Shown: one piece after another, positions 6,358 to 12,675 of the stretch
Position numbering within the stretch: the stretch's first letter is position 1
Layout: each line of letters opens with the position of its first letter
NCBI RefSeq assembly: GCF_943193015.1
Contig: NZ_CALPCM010000040.1
Location: forward strand, 1 to 24,290
Length of the DNA stretch: 24,290 bases
Direction of reading: 5' to 3'
Source: Hominisplanchenecus_A murintestinalis
Lineage (GTDB): Bacteria; Bacillota; Clostridia; Lachnospirales; Lachnospiraceae
Program-made: the position numbers and the translations under genes
The notes under the pieces: generated by a model
Seen by the model: only the letters and a program-made list of their open reading frames with translations
Database searches by the model: none
Told to the model about the DNA's origin: nothing

Positions 6358-6560
6358 ACTACGCCAAACTGTTCTCGTATAAATTGAGGGGTGAGAGGGA
6401 GTAAAAATCGCCTCTGAAATACCCCGAAATCAGGGCTGTGGTTGTCCTATTTTTTAACCACTAAGCCCGTTTTTTACCTCCATTTTTGCCGGTTGTCCTA
6501 TTTTTAACCACTAAAAATTGGGTGAAAATGGCTCTCGTTGTGTCAAATCAGGTCAAACTA
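6353..6560. repeat. Two pairs of GTCAAACTA-like motifs at the element edge
   Basis: GTCAAACTA at 6353 is followed 10 bases later by GCCAAACTG at 6363. GTCAAATCA at 6542 is followed 10 bases later by GTCAAACTA at 6552. The pairs are 189 bases apart with identical internal spacing (one helical turn), which suggests cooperative protein binding. They could be integrase arm sites or partition/regulator sites. Confidence 0.55.
6440..6514. repeat. Direct repeat of about 24 bases, two copies
   Basis: Copies lie at 6440-6464 and 6491-6514 and differ by one T in a T-run. Each starts GGTTGTCCTATTTTT and ends AACCACTAA. The start-to-start distance is 51 bases. They lie in non-coding DNA between the parA promoter and the rpsI end. 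They have the look of recombinase arm sites or iterons of the element, but no protein can be assigned. Confidence 0.75.
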
Positions 6561-6582
6561 TATCAGCTTGTTTGGGTATAAG

Positions 6583-6616
6583 AAAACCCCGGAAAACCTT
6601 GATTTTCCGGGGTTTT
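6583..6616 (-). terminator. rplM-rpsI operon terminator, bidirectional
   Basis: A perfect 14-bp stem (AAAACCCCGGAAAA at 6583-6596 with its complement at 6603-6616) has a 6-base loop. T-rich sequence follows on both strands. It lies 31 bases beyond the rpsI stop codon. Confidence 0.85.
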
Positions 6617-6647
6617 TGAGCAATTTTGATACGCTCCCGACAGCCGA

Positions 6648-7040
6648 TTAACGCTTGCTGAACTGCGGTGCGCGGCGTGCCGCTTTGAGACCGTACTTCT
6701 TTCTCTCTTTCATTCTCGGATCTCTTGTAAGGAATCCGGCTTTCTTGAGTGTCGGTCTGTAATCTGCATCTGCCTGAAGCAGCGCTCTGGAAATACCGTG
6801 CCTGATAGCCCCGGCCTGTCCTGTAGTTCCGCCGCCATGTACATTTACCAAAACATCAAACTTATCAACCGTCTCTGTAGCTACCAGAGGCTGGCGAACG
6901 ATAACTTTCAGTGTCTCAAGACCGAAGTAATCGTCAATATCTCTTTTATTAACCGTAATCTTACCTGTTCCCGGCATTAAATATACTCTTGCAATAGATT
7001 TTTTTCTTCTTCCTGTACCGTAGAATTTTGCACTAGCCAA
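6648..7040 (-). CDS. rpsI: 30S ribosomal protein S9 (uS9)
   Basis: A full-length 130-residue uS9. Typical stretches are the N-terminal YGTGRRKKSIARVYLMPG, the NVHGGGTTGQAGAIRHGISRAL core, and the basic tail ending APQFSKR, whose last residues reach the P-site tRNA in the 30S subunit. It lies 16 bases after rplM in the usual rplM-rpsI pair and is followed by a strong terminator. Because the conjugative element begins directly downstream, the 3' end of rpsI or the DNA just past it is the likely integration site. The S9 sequence itself appears intact. Confidence 0.97.
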   Translation of the reverse strand: MASAKFYGTGRRKKSIARVYLMPGTGKITVNKRDIDDYFGLETLKVIVRQPLVATETVDKFDVLVNVHGGGTTGQAGAIRHGISRALLQADADYRPTLKKAGFLTRDPRMKERKKYGLKAARRAPQFSKR

Positions 7041-7056
7041 TGTTCTTTACCTCCTA

Positions 7057-7485
7057 TTAAAATGTTAATACTTCCGGCTTCTGAGCTTCATGTTTGTGCT
7101 CCGGTCCGGCGTATACGTGAAGTTTCGTAATCATCTGCCTTCCTAAAGGTCCTTTCGGAAGCATTCCTTTAACTGCCAGCTCGATTACTCTTTCAGGTTT
7201 CTTATTTAACATTTCTTTCAAGGTAGTTTCTTTCATACCGCCTACGTAGTCAGAATGCCTGTAATAAATCTTCTGCTCAAGCTTCTTTCCTGTAACTTTG
7301 ATCTGCTCTGCATTTGTCACGATTACATAATCGCCTGTATCTATATGCGGAGTAAAGATTGGTTTATTCTTTCCTCTTAAAATCTTTGCTACTTCTGAAG
7401 CCAAACGTCCTAATGTATATCCGGTAGCGTCTACTACATACCATTTTCTCTCAATTGTTGCTGGACTAGCCATATAACTATTCAT
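7057..7485 (-). CDS. rplM: 50S ribosomal protein L13 (uL13)
   Basis: A full-length 142-residue uL13, an early-assembly protein of the 50S subunit that contacts 23S rRNA. It shows the family stretches WYVVDATGYTLGRLAS, FTPHIDTGDYVIVTNA and GMLPKGPLGRQM, and ends with a histidine- and lysine-rich tail. The ATG is preceded by a strong AAGGAGG. It is first in the two-gene operon with rpsI. Transcription comes from a consensus promoter at 7584-7612, leaving a leader of about 90 bases that can fold (see the leader entry), so feedback control by a ribosomal protein is plausible. Confidence 0.97.
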   Translation of the reverse strand: MNSYMASPATIERKWYVVDATGYTLGRLASEVAKILRGKNKPIFTPHIDTGDYVIVTNAEQIKVTGKKLEQKIYYRHSDYVGGMKETTLKEMLNKKPERVIELAVKGMLPKGPLGRQMITKLHVYAGPEHKHEAQKPEVLTF

Positions 7486-7526
7486 GGTTTTTCCTCCTTG
7501 ATAATTTAACTGTTGCTTCTTCTATC

Positions 7527-7563
7527 GTAAACCGTCATACCGGGGCTATGGCTAGACGTTTAC
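7527..7563 (-). promoter_or_regulatory. Candidate L13 leader hairpin in the rplM 5' UTR
   Basis: In the rplM leader, GTAAACGTC pairs with GACGGTTTAC (one bulged G) around an 18-base loop containing the GC-rich GCCCCGG. An L13 leader element that autoregulates rplM-rpsI is known in Firmicutes (Rfam L13_leader). Position and size fit, but I compared it only by eye. Confidence 0.5.
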
Positions 7564-7583
7564 ATGCTTCGTCACATTGAGAT

Positions 7584-7612
7584 ATTATAGTACACATGCC
7601 CAAGTGTGTCAA
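7584..7612 (-). promoter_or_regulatory. Consensus promoter for rplM-rpsI
   Basis: On the minus strand TTGACA (7607-7612) and TATAAT (7584-7589) are separated by exactly 17 bases. Both are perfect matches to the housekeeping sigma consensus. They lie about 100 bases upstream of rplM. Confidence 0.92.
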
Positions 7613-7657
7613 CAATTTTTTTCGCTATTTATTATGGGTTTATAAAAACACAAAATA

Positions 7658-7690
7658 AAACAGGGAACATATCTCACATGCTCCCTGTTT
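7658..7690 (-). terminator. Terminator of the tRNA-Pro gene
   Basis: A 9-bp stem AAACAGGGA / TCCCTGTTT (7658-7666 with 7682-7690) can be extended by an inner CAT/ATG pairing. On the minus strand it is followed by TTTTATTTTG. It starts 16 bases past the tRNA 3' end. Confidence 0.8.
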
Positions 7691-7705
7691 CCATGATTCT
7701 TATCA

Positions 7706-7779
7706 TCGATGCGACAGGATTTGAACCTGCGACCTCTGCGTCCCGAACGCAGCGCTCTACCAAGCTGAGCCACGCATCG
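7706..7779 (-). tRNA. tRNA-Pro, anticodon CGG
   Basis: A 74-base cloverleaf on the minus strand. The 7-bp acceptor stem is CGATGCG / CGCATCG with discriminator A. The D arm is GCTC / GAGC, the anticodon stem CTGCG / CGCAG has loop TTCGGGA giving anticodon CGG, and the T arm is GCAGG / CCTGT with loop TTCAAAT. The C1-G72 pair and A73 fit proline identity. CCA is not encoded. It has its own promoter upstream and terminator downstream, so it is a single-gene transcript reading CCG codons. Confidence 0.95.
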
Positions 7780-7802
7780 TTACTGTTTTTTCCAGCTTGG
7801 TC

Positions 7803-7832
7803 ATTATAGCATCGTTCATCAGGAAAAGTCAA
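7803..7832 (-). promoter_or_regulatory. Promoter of the tRNA-Pro gene
   Basis: On the minus strand TTGACT and TATAAT are separated by 18 bases, ending about 24 bases before the tRNA 5' end. Confidence 0.85.
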
Positions 7833-7954
7833 GTGCTTTTTTAAATTTTATCCTTTATCCTGATTTTTTTCATTTTCCTGTATAAACTCTTTCTCTTGGG
7901 TTATACTGTAGTTACTACCAAAGATAAAACGATAGTATACTTATCCTCCCCCTT

Positions 7955-8001
7955 ATACTCCCGCGGTTATCGCAAAGGCGCGAAGCTGCGGGAGTATTTT
8001 T
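7955..8001 (+). terminator. Strong hairpin with T-run on the plus strand, gene not identified
   Basis: ATACTCCCGC at 7955-7964 pairs perfectly with GCGGGAGTAT at 7988-7997. The plus strand then has a T-run, whereas the minus strand has none. It lies 10 bases beyond acyP, which runs towards it, yet its U-tract suits a plus-strand transcript. No plus-strand gene is visible from 7800 on, so it may end a short RNA or be a remnant. It may also still act as a 3' end structure of the lar-acyP transcript. Confidence 0.55.
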
Positions 8002-8007
8002 ATGCAC

Positions 8008-8274
8008 TTATACCACCCGGAATTTTCGCTCGGATACTTTCAGGGGAAGTTCGTCAGATTCAATAAAGTCAATCTGTATATACTTCTGGTCATACAGGCT
8101 CTGAATCATCCTTTCTATCGCATGCTTATCCCCCTGCACTTCCATTTCTACCCGCCCGTCCCACAGATTTGATACCCACCCTGTCAGCCCTAAGGACTGC
8201 GCGATCCACGCCGAACGGTAACGGAACCCCACTCCCTGCACCTGACCTGAAAAATATAAATGTTTTCTTACCAT
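8008..8274 (-). CDS. acyP: Acylphosphatase
   Basis: An 88-residue protein, the usual length for acylphosphatases, which hydrolyse the carboxyl-phosphate bond of acyl phosphates in the cytosol. The signature GQVQGVGFRYR (about residues 10-20) supplies the phosphate-binding loop and catalytic arginine. GWVSNLWDGRVEMEVQG (about 32-48) supplies the conserved asparagine. The start overlaps the end of larE by 7 bases, so it is translationally coupled to the cofactor-synthesis genes. Whether it serves that pathway or only shares its transcript is unknown. A GC-rich hairpin follows the stop. Confidence 0.95.
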   Translation of the reverse strand: MVRKHLYFSGQVQGVGFRYRSAWIAQSLGLTGWVSNLWDGRVEMEVQGDKHAIERMIQSLYDQKYIQIDFIESDELPLKVSERKFRVV

Positions 8275-9071
8275 AAGTCCATACTTCCTGATCGGAAGCC
8301 CTCCATATCCAATGTAATATAATGAAATCCCAGTTCCCGCAGCGCTGCCGTGACATTTTCCCGCTGCGCCACAACGTCCGCCAGCTTTTCTGCCGCCACC
8401 TCCAGCCGCAGAATGTCTCCGTGAAGGCGTAGACGAACTACACCAAAGCCCAGACTGCGCATCCTTCTCTCCCCTTCCGCCAGTCTGTCAAGAACTTCAA
8501 AGTCCAGACGCGTACCGTAGGGCAGACGTGTGGCCATGCATGGGGCAGATGGCCTGCCTGCCACTGAAATTCCCAGCGCCTGCGCCATCCGGCGAACCTC
8601 CGCTTTCGTGATATCCAGCTCTGCCAGCGGGCTTTGTACCCCAAGTTCCCTGACGGCGCGCAGTCCCGGCCTATATACCTCCAAATCATCCCGGTTAGAA
8701 CCTTCCAAAAGAACCGTTACGCCGCGCTTCTCAGCCCAATGCTTTAGTCCCTGAAAAAGAAAAGACTTGCAATGATAACAGCGCTCCCTCGAATTCTCCA
8801 GGATTCTCTCTTCCCGGCTCTCGTCCAGATATAGGACAACATGCTCTGCGCCGCATTCTTCCGCCACCCGGGCTGCAATCTCCATATCTTCCCCTGGCTG
8901 CAGCCGCGTCCTTATCGTTACCGCATAGACCTTTGTATGATTCTTATCCGCAGCTTTTACCGCCGTTTTCAAAAGCAGGCTGCTGTCCACGCCCCCGGAA
9001 AATGCTACGCAGCTATCCTCTCTCGTCAGCTTGTCCATTCTCTCTCTTAGCAGTTTCAATCGCTTCTCCAT
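8268..9071 (-). CDS. larE: ATP-dependent sulfur transferase LarE (nickel-pincer cofactor synthesis)
   Basis: A 267-residue PP-loop protein. SGGVDSS at 25-31 is the ATP-pyrophosphatase loop that adenylates the substrate carboxylate. LarE then puts sulfur onto the pyridinium dicarboxylate made by LarB. Cys178, in SAPCMATRLPYG, lines up with the sacrificial Cys176 of Lactobacillus plantarum LarE. There are also Cys98 and Cys101 in RCYHCK, giving a three-cysteine set. From memory, three-cysteine LarE proteins such as that of Thermotoga maritima were reported to carry an iron-sulfur cluster, so this one may be catalytic rather than sacrificial. The start overlaps larC by 16 bases and the end overlaps acyP by 7. 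Confidence 0.93.
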   Translation of the reverse strand: MEKRLKLLRERMDKLTREDSCVAFSGGVDSSLLLKTAVKAADKNHTKVYAVTIRTRLQPGEDMEIAARVAEECGAEHVVLYLDESREERILENSRERCYHCKSFLFQGLKHWAEKRGVTVLLEGSNRDDLEVYRPGLRAVRELGVQSPLAELDITKAEVRRMAQALGISVAGRPSAPCMATRLPYGTRLDFEVLDRLAEGERRMRSLGFGVVRLRLHGDILRLEVAAEKLADVVAQRENVTAALRELGFHYITLDMEGFRSGSMDLW

Positions 9072-10309
9072 GTTGTTCCCTCACCTTTCAGCGTCTGTTC
9101 CACCTCATTCCTTACCGTTTCATAGACTTTTGAAAACCCCTCTCCTGTCCGGGCGCAAATTTCACGGATACTCTCATACTCCGGCATACTGCATATGCCG
9201 TCCGGCCTTACAATCCTTTTTATCTTTACCGTACCATAAGACGTATCTGCCGTATCTGCCCACCGTTCCAGTGCACTCCTCATCACCCGATATCTACGAA
9301 TCCCTATCGTTGTCGTGTGCCGGAAAATCAGGCTTTCCATGCACTCCCTCTGCACTCCGCCGCACATAACGCTCAACATATATGCCGGACGGTTTTTCTT
9401 CATATAAATAGGCGTAAAAAATGCATCCCTCGCCCCAGCTTCCAGCAAAATTTCCGAGACATACCCCAGCATTTCCCCGGTACAGTCATCTATATTTGTT
9501 TCGAGCATCCACAAATCACCATCCCCCGCTGCTTCCCAAGCCGTTTCCTGCCCCGTCTCCCGGTCTGTATTTGTCTTCTCTTCAAACAGCATCATACGCA
9601 GGACATTTGCGTGCGGAAAATCTTTTTTTCCTGCGCCTGCTCCCATACGCAGCAACTTCCCCTGTGGTTTGCCCTCCGGCATCTTGCCCCCATATTCACA
9701 CAGCGCTGCCGCAATTGCCGCCCCCGTCGGAGTTATCATTTCGCCCTCCGTCTCTGTCAGCCGCAGCGCCAGCCCCCATTCCTGCACAATATTTACCACT
9801 GCCGGTACGGGTACAGGCAGAATGCCATGCCGGCACCGCACCTGCCCGCTGCCCTCGTGTAGCTCTGAAACCACTGCCCTGTCAATTTTCAGGCTTTCTA
9901 TCAAATATGCTGCGCTCATGATATCCACAATGGAATCCACTGCCCCCACTTCATGAAAGTGTACGTCCTCCACCGGAACTTTATGAGCCTTCGCCTCTGC
10001 CTCCGCCACAATTTCAAACATCCTCTTTGCCAGCCGCTTTACCCGGATGGATGTATCCGTATTTTCAATAATCTTATAAATGCCTGCCAGATGGCGGTGC
10101 TCATGGGGATGCTCATCCAAAATAACGTCAAAATCACATGCCGCCATCCCACATTTTTCCGTCTGCCCGATTTCCACATGGAAACCTTGAAGCGGCATGC
10201 CTTCCAGCATCGCCAGCAGTCCGTCTCTGTCTCCCCCTAAATCCAGAAGAGCCGCTACTGTCATATCCCCGCTGATTCCCGAACAGCATTCCAAATATAA
10301 AGTCCTCAT
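9056..10309 (-). CDS. larC: Nickel insertion protein LarC (nickel-pincer cofactor synthesis)
   Basis: The ATG at 10309 (MRTLYLECCSGISGDM) has a GGAGG at ideal distance. An ATG 15 bases upstream lacks one. The 417-residue protein matches LarC, the CTP-dependent enzyme that inserts nickel into the pincer nucleotide. Seen are the N-terminal SGISGDM motif, the histidine-rich HPHEHRHL (about 67-74 of this start) expected to gather nickel, the VHFHEVGAVDSIVDI motif, and a C-terminal domain with LETNIDDCTGEMLGY. In L. plantarum larC is split into larC1 and larC2 and joined by frameshifting; here it is one continuous frame. It follows larB by 24 bases and overlaps larE by 16. Confidence 0.95.
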   Translation of the reverse strand: MRTLYLECCSGISGDMTVAALLDLGGDRDGLLAMLEGMPLQGFHVEIGQTEKCGMAACDFDVILDEHPHEHRHLAGIYKIIENTDTSIRVKRLAKRMFEIVAEAEAKAHKVPVEDVHFHEVGAVDSIVDIMSAAYLIESLKIDRAVVSELHEGSGQVRCRHGILPVPVPAVVNIVQEWGLALRLTETEGEMITPTGAAIAAALCEYGGKMPEGKPQGKLLRMGAGAGKKDFPHANVLRMMLFEEKTNTDRETGQETAWEAAGDGDLWMLETNIDDCTGEMLGYVSEILLEAGARDAFFTPIYMKKNRPAYMLSVMCGGVQRECMESLIFRHTTTIGIRRYRVMRSALERWADTADTSYGTVKIKRIVRPDGICSMPEYESIREICARTGEGFSKVYETVRNEVEQTLKGEGTTWRSD

Positions 10310-10333
10310 CTCTGCCTCCTGCATCCCTGTCTG

Positions 10334-11089
10334 CTAACGCCCGCCTTTTCCAAGTGCAAGACGGTTAATCTGAGCCGCAATATACGCCGCGCCATAACCA
10401 TTGTCAATATTCACTACAGAAATTCCATTTGCACATGAATTCAACATGCTCAAAAGCGCCGATACACCACCGAAATTCGCCCCGTATCCGATAGATGTGG
10501 GCACTGCAATCACCGGCTTGTCCACCAGCCCTGCCAGCACGCTCCCCAGTGCGCCCTCCATTCCCGCAATGGCAATTACACAGTTCGCCCGGCAGATTTC
10601 CTCGCGCTTAGACAGCAGCCTGTGGATTCCTGCCACGCCCACATCATAATATCTGCTAACCCCTGCCCCAAAAAACTCTGCGCACTGTGCCGCCTCCTCC
10701 GCCACCGGAATATCCGCCGTACCTGCCGTACACACTGCCACATTTCCCTGTAACTCCCTCTCCTCAAACTCCGCTTTTACAATCCGTGCCACCGGATCAT
10801 AGCGCAGCTCTGGAAATTTCTTATGAAGCATCTCATACTGCCCGGCGCTTGCCCGTGTCCCCAGCACGTTTCTTCTGTTCTCATAAAAATTTTCAAAAAT
10901 CCCACACAGATGGCTGTCTGCCTTTCCCTGGCAAAATACTACCTCTGCTGCTCCTGTGCGCAGCCTGCGGTGGTGATCCACTTTCGCGTAACCTAAATCC
11001 TCATAGGGCAGCTTCTTTAAATCTTGCGCCGCTTCCCGGATGGATACCTTTCCGTCTTTTACCTGCTGCAATAATTTTTCAACATCCAT
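10334..11089 (-). CDS. larB: Pyridinium-3,5-biscarboxylic acid mononucleotide synthase LarB
   Basis: The start is placed at ATG 11089, which follows GGAGGCGCAAG. The open frame extends 23 codons further upstream, but those overlap the small gene at 11131-11283 and have no ribosome binding site. The 251-residue protein has a helical N-terminus with VSIREAAQDLKKLPYEDLG and a PurE-like C-domain with GTADIPVAEEA, YYDVGVAGIHRL, GMEGALGSVLAGLVDKPVI and SIGYGANFGGVSALL. LarB carboxylates and hydrolyses nicotinic acid adenine dinucleotide in the first step of nickel-pincer cofactor synthesis. It precedes larC and larE in one operon. No larA (lactate racemase) is nearby, so the cofactor may serve an enzyme elsewhere. 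Confidence 0.95.
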   Translation of the reverse strand: MDVEKLLQQVKDGKVSIREAAQDLKKLPYEDLGYAKVDHHRRLRTGAAEVVFCQGKADSHLCGIFENFYENRRNVLGTRASAGQYEMLHKKFPELRYDPVARIVKAEFEERELQGNVAVCTAGTADIPVAEEAAQCAEFFGAGVSRYYDVGVAGIHRLLSKREEICRANCVIAIAGMEGALGSVLAGLVDKPVIAVPTSIGYGANFGGVSALLSMLNSCANGISVVNIDNGYGAAYIAAQINRLALGKGGR

Positions 11090-11130
11090 CTTGCGCCTCC
11101 GTCTTTTCCATAAGTTATCTGCTGTCTCTA

Positions 11131-11283
11131 CTATATCCCATTCTGTAAGAACTGGCAATCGTCTTCCAGAAATTCCGGGAACATTTCAAGAAATTCTGTC
11201 AGTTCTTCTACACCTGCATCGCGCAGATAGCGAAAATAAAACTCTGTATCTCCCATTTCTGCCCATTCCTGTATATCTTTCAT
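11131..11283 (-). CDS. Small acidic protein, 50 residues, leading the lar operon
   Basis: An ATG follows a very strong AAGGAGGGG at proper spacing, and the frame runs 50 codons to TAG, 41 bases before larB. The product begins MKDIQEWAEMGDTEFYFRYL and ends DDCQFLQNGI. It is acidic, with repeated E and F residues (ELTEFLEMFPEF), probably helical, with no signal peptide or known motif. The strong binding site and its place at the head of the operon argue that it is translated. A short leader-peptide role, or a small partner of the Lar proteins, is possible but unproven. Confidence 0.65.
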   Translation of the reverse strand: MKDIQEWAEMGDTEFYFRYLRDAGVEELTEFLEMFPEFLEDDCQFLQNGI

Positions 11284-11346
11284 CTTTCCCCTCCTTATTA
11301 TCTCGTCCTAAATCTTTCTATTACTTGTTTGTAAATCTCCAAAACT

Positions 11347-11389
11347 ACTTTACATGAATTCGCCTGAAACCGCAATAGCAGACGCTATT
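11347..11389. promoter_or_regulatory. Candidate lar operon promoter with overlapping inverted repeat
   Basis: On the minus strand TTGCGG (11370-11375) and TAAAGT (11347-11352) are 17 bases apart, a moderate match to consensus. The small inverted repeat AATAGC / GCTATT (11374-11379, 11384-11389) overlaps the -35 box. The divergent ribbon-helix-helix gene starts 73 bases away, so that repeat is a candidate operator for it. Confidence 0.45.
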
Positions 11390-11462
11390 CAATGGTATAT
11401 TGTGAGTATAAATTCATGGGATATCTTAATACTAACGAAGAAATCCTTGAAAGGAGACATCT

Positions 11463-11645
11463 ATGAAACCTTTAAAAGCAAAAGTAAGCATTACCATTGA
11501 CCACAACATTGTCGGAGAACTAAAGGATTTGGCTGACGAGGACGACCGTTCCCTGTCGCAATATATCAATATGATTTTAAAAGCCTACCTGAACAAACTC
11601 CATCAATCTTCCGGCCAGTCCTCTAAAAATCCTCCGCATGCTTGA
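11463..11645 (+). CDS. Small ribbon-helix-helix DNA-binding protein
   Basis: A 60-residue protein with the pattern of CopG/Arc-type ribbon-helix-helix domains. A beta strand (KAKVSITID, about 5-13) is followed by helix A (NIVGELKDLADEDD), a turn, then helix B (SLSQYINMILKAYLN, about 30-45). Such proteins bind short inverted repeats as dimers and often repress their own gene, or act as antitoxins. No toxin gene follows; degV is next. The ATG has AAAGGAGA just upstream. It is divergent from the lar operon, so control of lar genes is a reasonable guess. It lacks the metal-binding C-domain of NikR. Confidence 0.8.
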   Translation: MKPLKAKVSITIDHNIVGELKDLADEDDRSLSQYINMILKAYLNKLHQSSGQSSKNPPHA

Positions 11646-11670
11646 ATTCAAAGCCGCGAAGTGTTACAAT
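11642..11670 (+). promoter_or_regulatory. Promoter for degV
   Basis: TTGAAT (11642-11647) and TACAAT (11665-11670) are 17 bases apart. They overlap the stop codon of the ribbon-helix-helix gene and lie 56 bases upstream of degV. An inverted repeat CGCGAAG / CTTCGCG (11655-11661, 11695-11701) spans the -10 box and could be an operator or leader hairpin. Confidence 0.65.
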
Positions 11671-11725
11671 CAAAACAATTTAAAAAGATTTCAGCTTCGC
11701 GTTTCAAATAAGGAGGATATGATAA

Positions 11726-12592
11726 ATGAAAACAGCTATTATCACTGACAGCAACAGCGGTATCTCACAAAAAAAAGCGGAAGAAATGGGTATTTTTCTG
11801 CTTCCCATGCCTGTAATTATTGACGGGGAAATTCGTTTTGAAGGCATCGATTTAGACGATGAGGAATTTTACGCCGGCCTGGCTGCCGGGAAAGATATCT
11901 CCACCTCGCAGCCTTCTCCCGGAGATGTGATGGATTTGTGGGACAGGCTTCTGGAAGCAGGATATGATGAAATTGTTCATATCCCTATGTCCAGCGGACT
12001 GAGCAATTCCTGTGAAACAGCGCTGGGGCTTGCCAATGACTATGAGGGCAAAGTTGCAGTCGTAGATAATCACCGCATCTCCATTACCTTGAAAGCTTCT
12101 GTTATCGAAGCAAAGCAAATGGCTGACAGCGGAATGTCCGCAAAAGAAATCAAACAGGATTTGGAAGCACGGGCATATGACTCTTCTATTTATATCGCGG
12201 TAGATACTTTGACCTATTTAAAAAAAGGCGGCAGGGTCACTCCGGCAGGCGCCGCTCTCGGAACTGTACTGAATATCAAGCCTGTGCTTACGATCCAGGG
12301 AGGAAAGCTGGATGCCTTCGCCAAAATCCGGGGGATGAAAAAGTGCAGGATACGCATGGTAGACGCCATTGTAGATGATTACAAAACCAGGTTCGAGGGC
12401 GCTGACCTCTCCCGCGTTCGCGTGGATGCTGCCGGAGCAGGACTGACACCTGAAGAAATCGCTGAGTGGAAATCTTTAATTTCTCAGGCTTTTCCCGGCG
12501 TAGATGTCCAGTACGATCCCCTTTCTTTAAGTGTAAGCGCCCACATCGGTCCCGGCGCTTATGGTATCGGTATCAGCATCGTAAAATCATAA
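11726..12592 (+). CDS. degV: DegV/FakB-family fatty-acid-binding protein
   Basis: A 288-residue DegV-family protein of normal length. Motifs that line the fatty-acid carboxylate site in this family are visible: ISTSQPSPGD (about 58-67), HIPMSSGLSNSC (about 85-96), a KKGGRVTPAGAALG loop (about 166-179) and SAHIGPGAYGIG near the end. FakB proteins present fatty acids to the kinase FakA for incorporation into phospholipids. FakA is not in this window. The ATG follows AAGGAGGATATGATAA. The gene has its own promoter and ends at a terminator shared with the convergent GTPase gene. Confidence 0.92.
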   Translation: MKTAIITDSNSGISQKKAEEMGIFLLPMPVIIDGEIRFEGIDLDDEEFYAGLAAGKDISTSQPSPGDVMDLWDRLLEAGYDEIVHIPMSSGLSNSCETALGLANDYEGKVAVVDNHRISITLKASVIEAKQMADSGMSAKEIKQDLEARAYDSSIYIAVDTLTYLKKGGRVTPAGAALGTVLNIKPVLTIQGGKLDAFAKIRGMKKCRIRMVDAIVDDYKTRFEGADLSRVRVDAAGAGLTPEEIAEWKSLISQAFPGVDVQYDPLSLSVSAHIGPGAYGIGISIVKS

Positions 12593-12620
12593 AAGACCGT
12601 AGAGTATATCCGGACGTTAA

Positions 12621-12658
12621 AAAGCAGCGCAGGAAATTTAACTTTCCTGTGCTGCTTT
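12621..12658. terminator. Bidirectional terminator between degV and the GTPase-nuclease gene
   Basis: A 16-position stem (AAAGCAGCGCAGGAAA at 12621-12636 with 12643-12658, one G-U pair) has a 6-base loop. On the minus strand TTTTTAA follows; on the plus strand TTTCTTC follows. It serves two convergent genes. Confidence 0.85.
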
Positions 12659-12675
12659 CTTCTATGACATTCTCA

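Larger units (their letters stand above)
1..6560. mobile_element. Decayed integrative conjugative element (Tn1549/CTn-like), composite
   Basis: The segment between the window start and the rpsI terminator carries a conjugative-element set on the minus strand: parA, parB, small element proteins, a winged-helix initiator-like gene, a DUF4406-like gene, pcfB and virD4. This order is known for Tn1549/CTn-type elements of Clostridia. The conjugation part is non-functional as seen: virD4 is truncated near 1318, pcfB has an amber stop and parB is frameshifted. A second segment (1 to about 1318) with symE-like and parA-like genes abuts the virD4 break. The right boundary is placed between the repeats ending at 6560 and the rpsI terminator by inference. 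The left boundary lies outside the window. No integrase, relaxase or cargo gene is visible here. Confidence 0.75.

Noticed and set aside
9317..9921. Overlapping plus-strand frames opposite larC
   Set aside because: Proline- and histidine-rich translations typical of antisense to a GC-rich gene; larC is unmistakable on the other strand.
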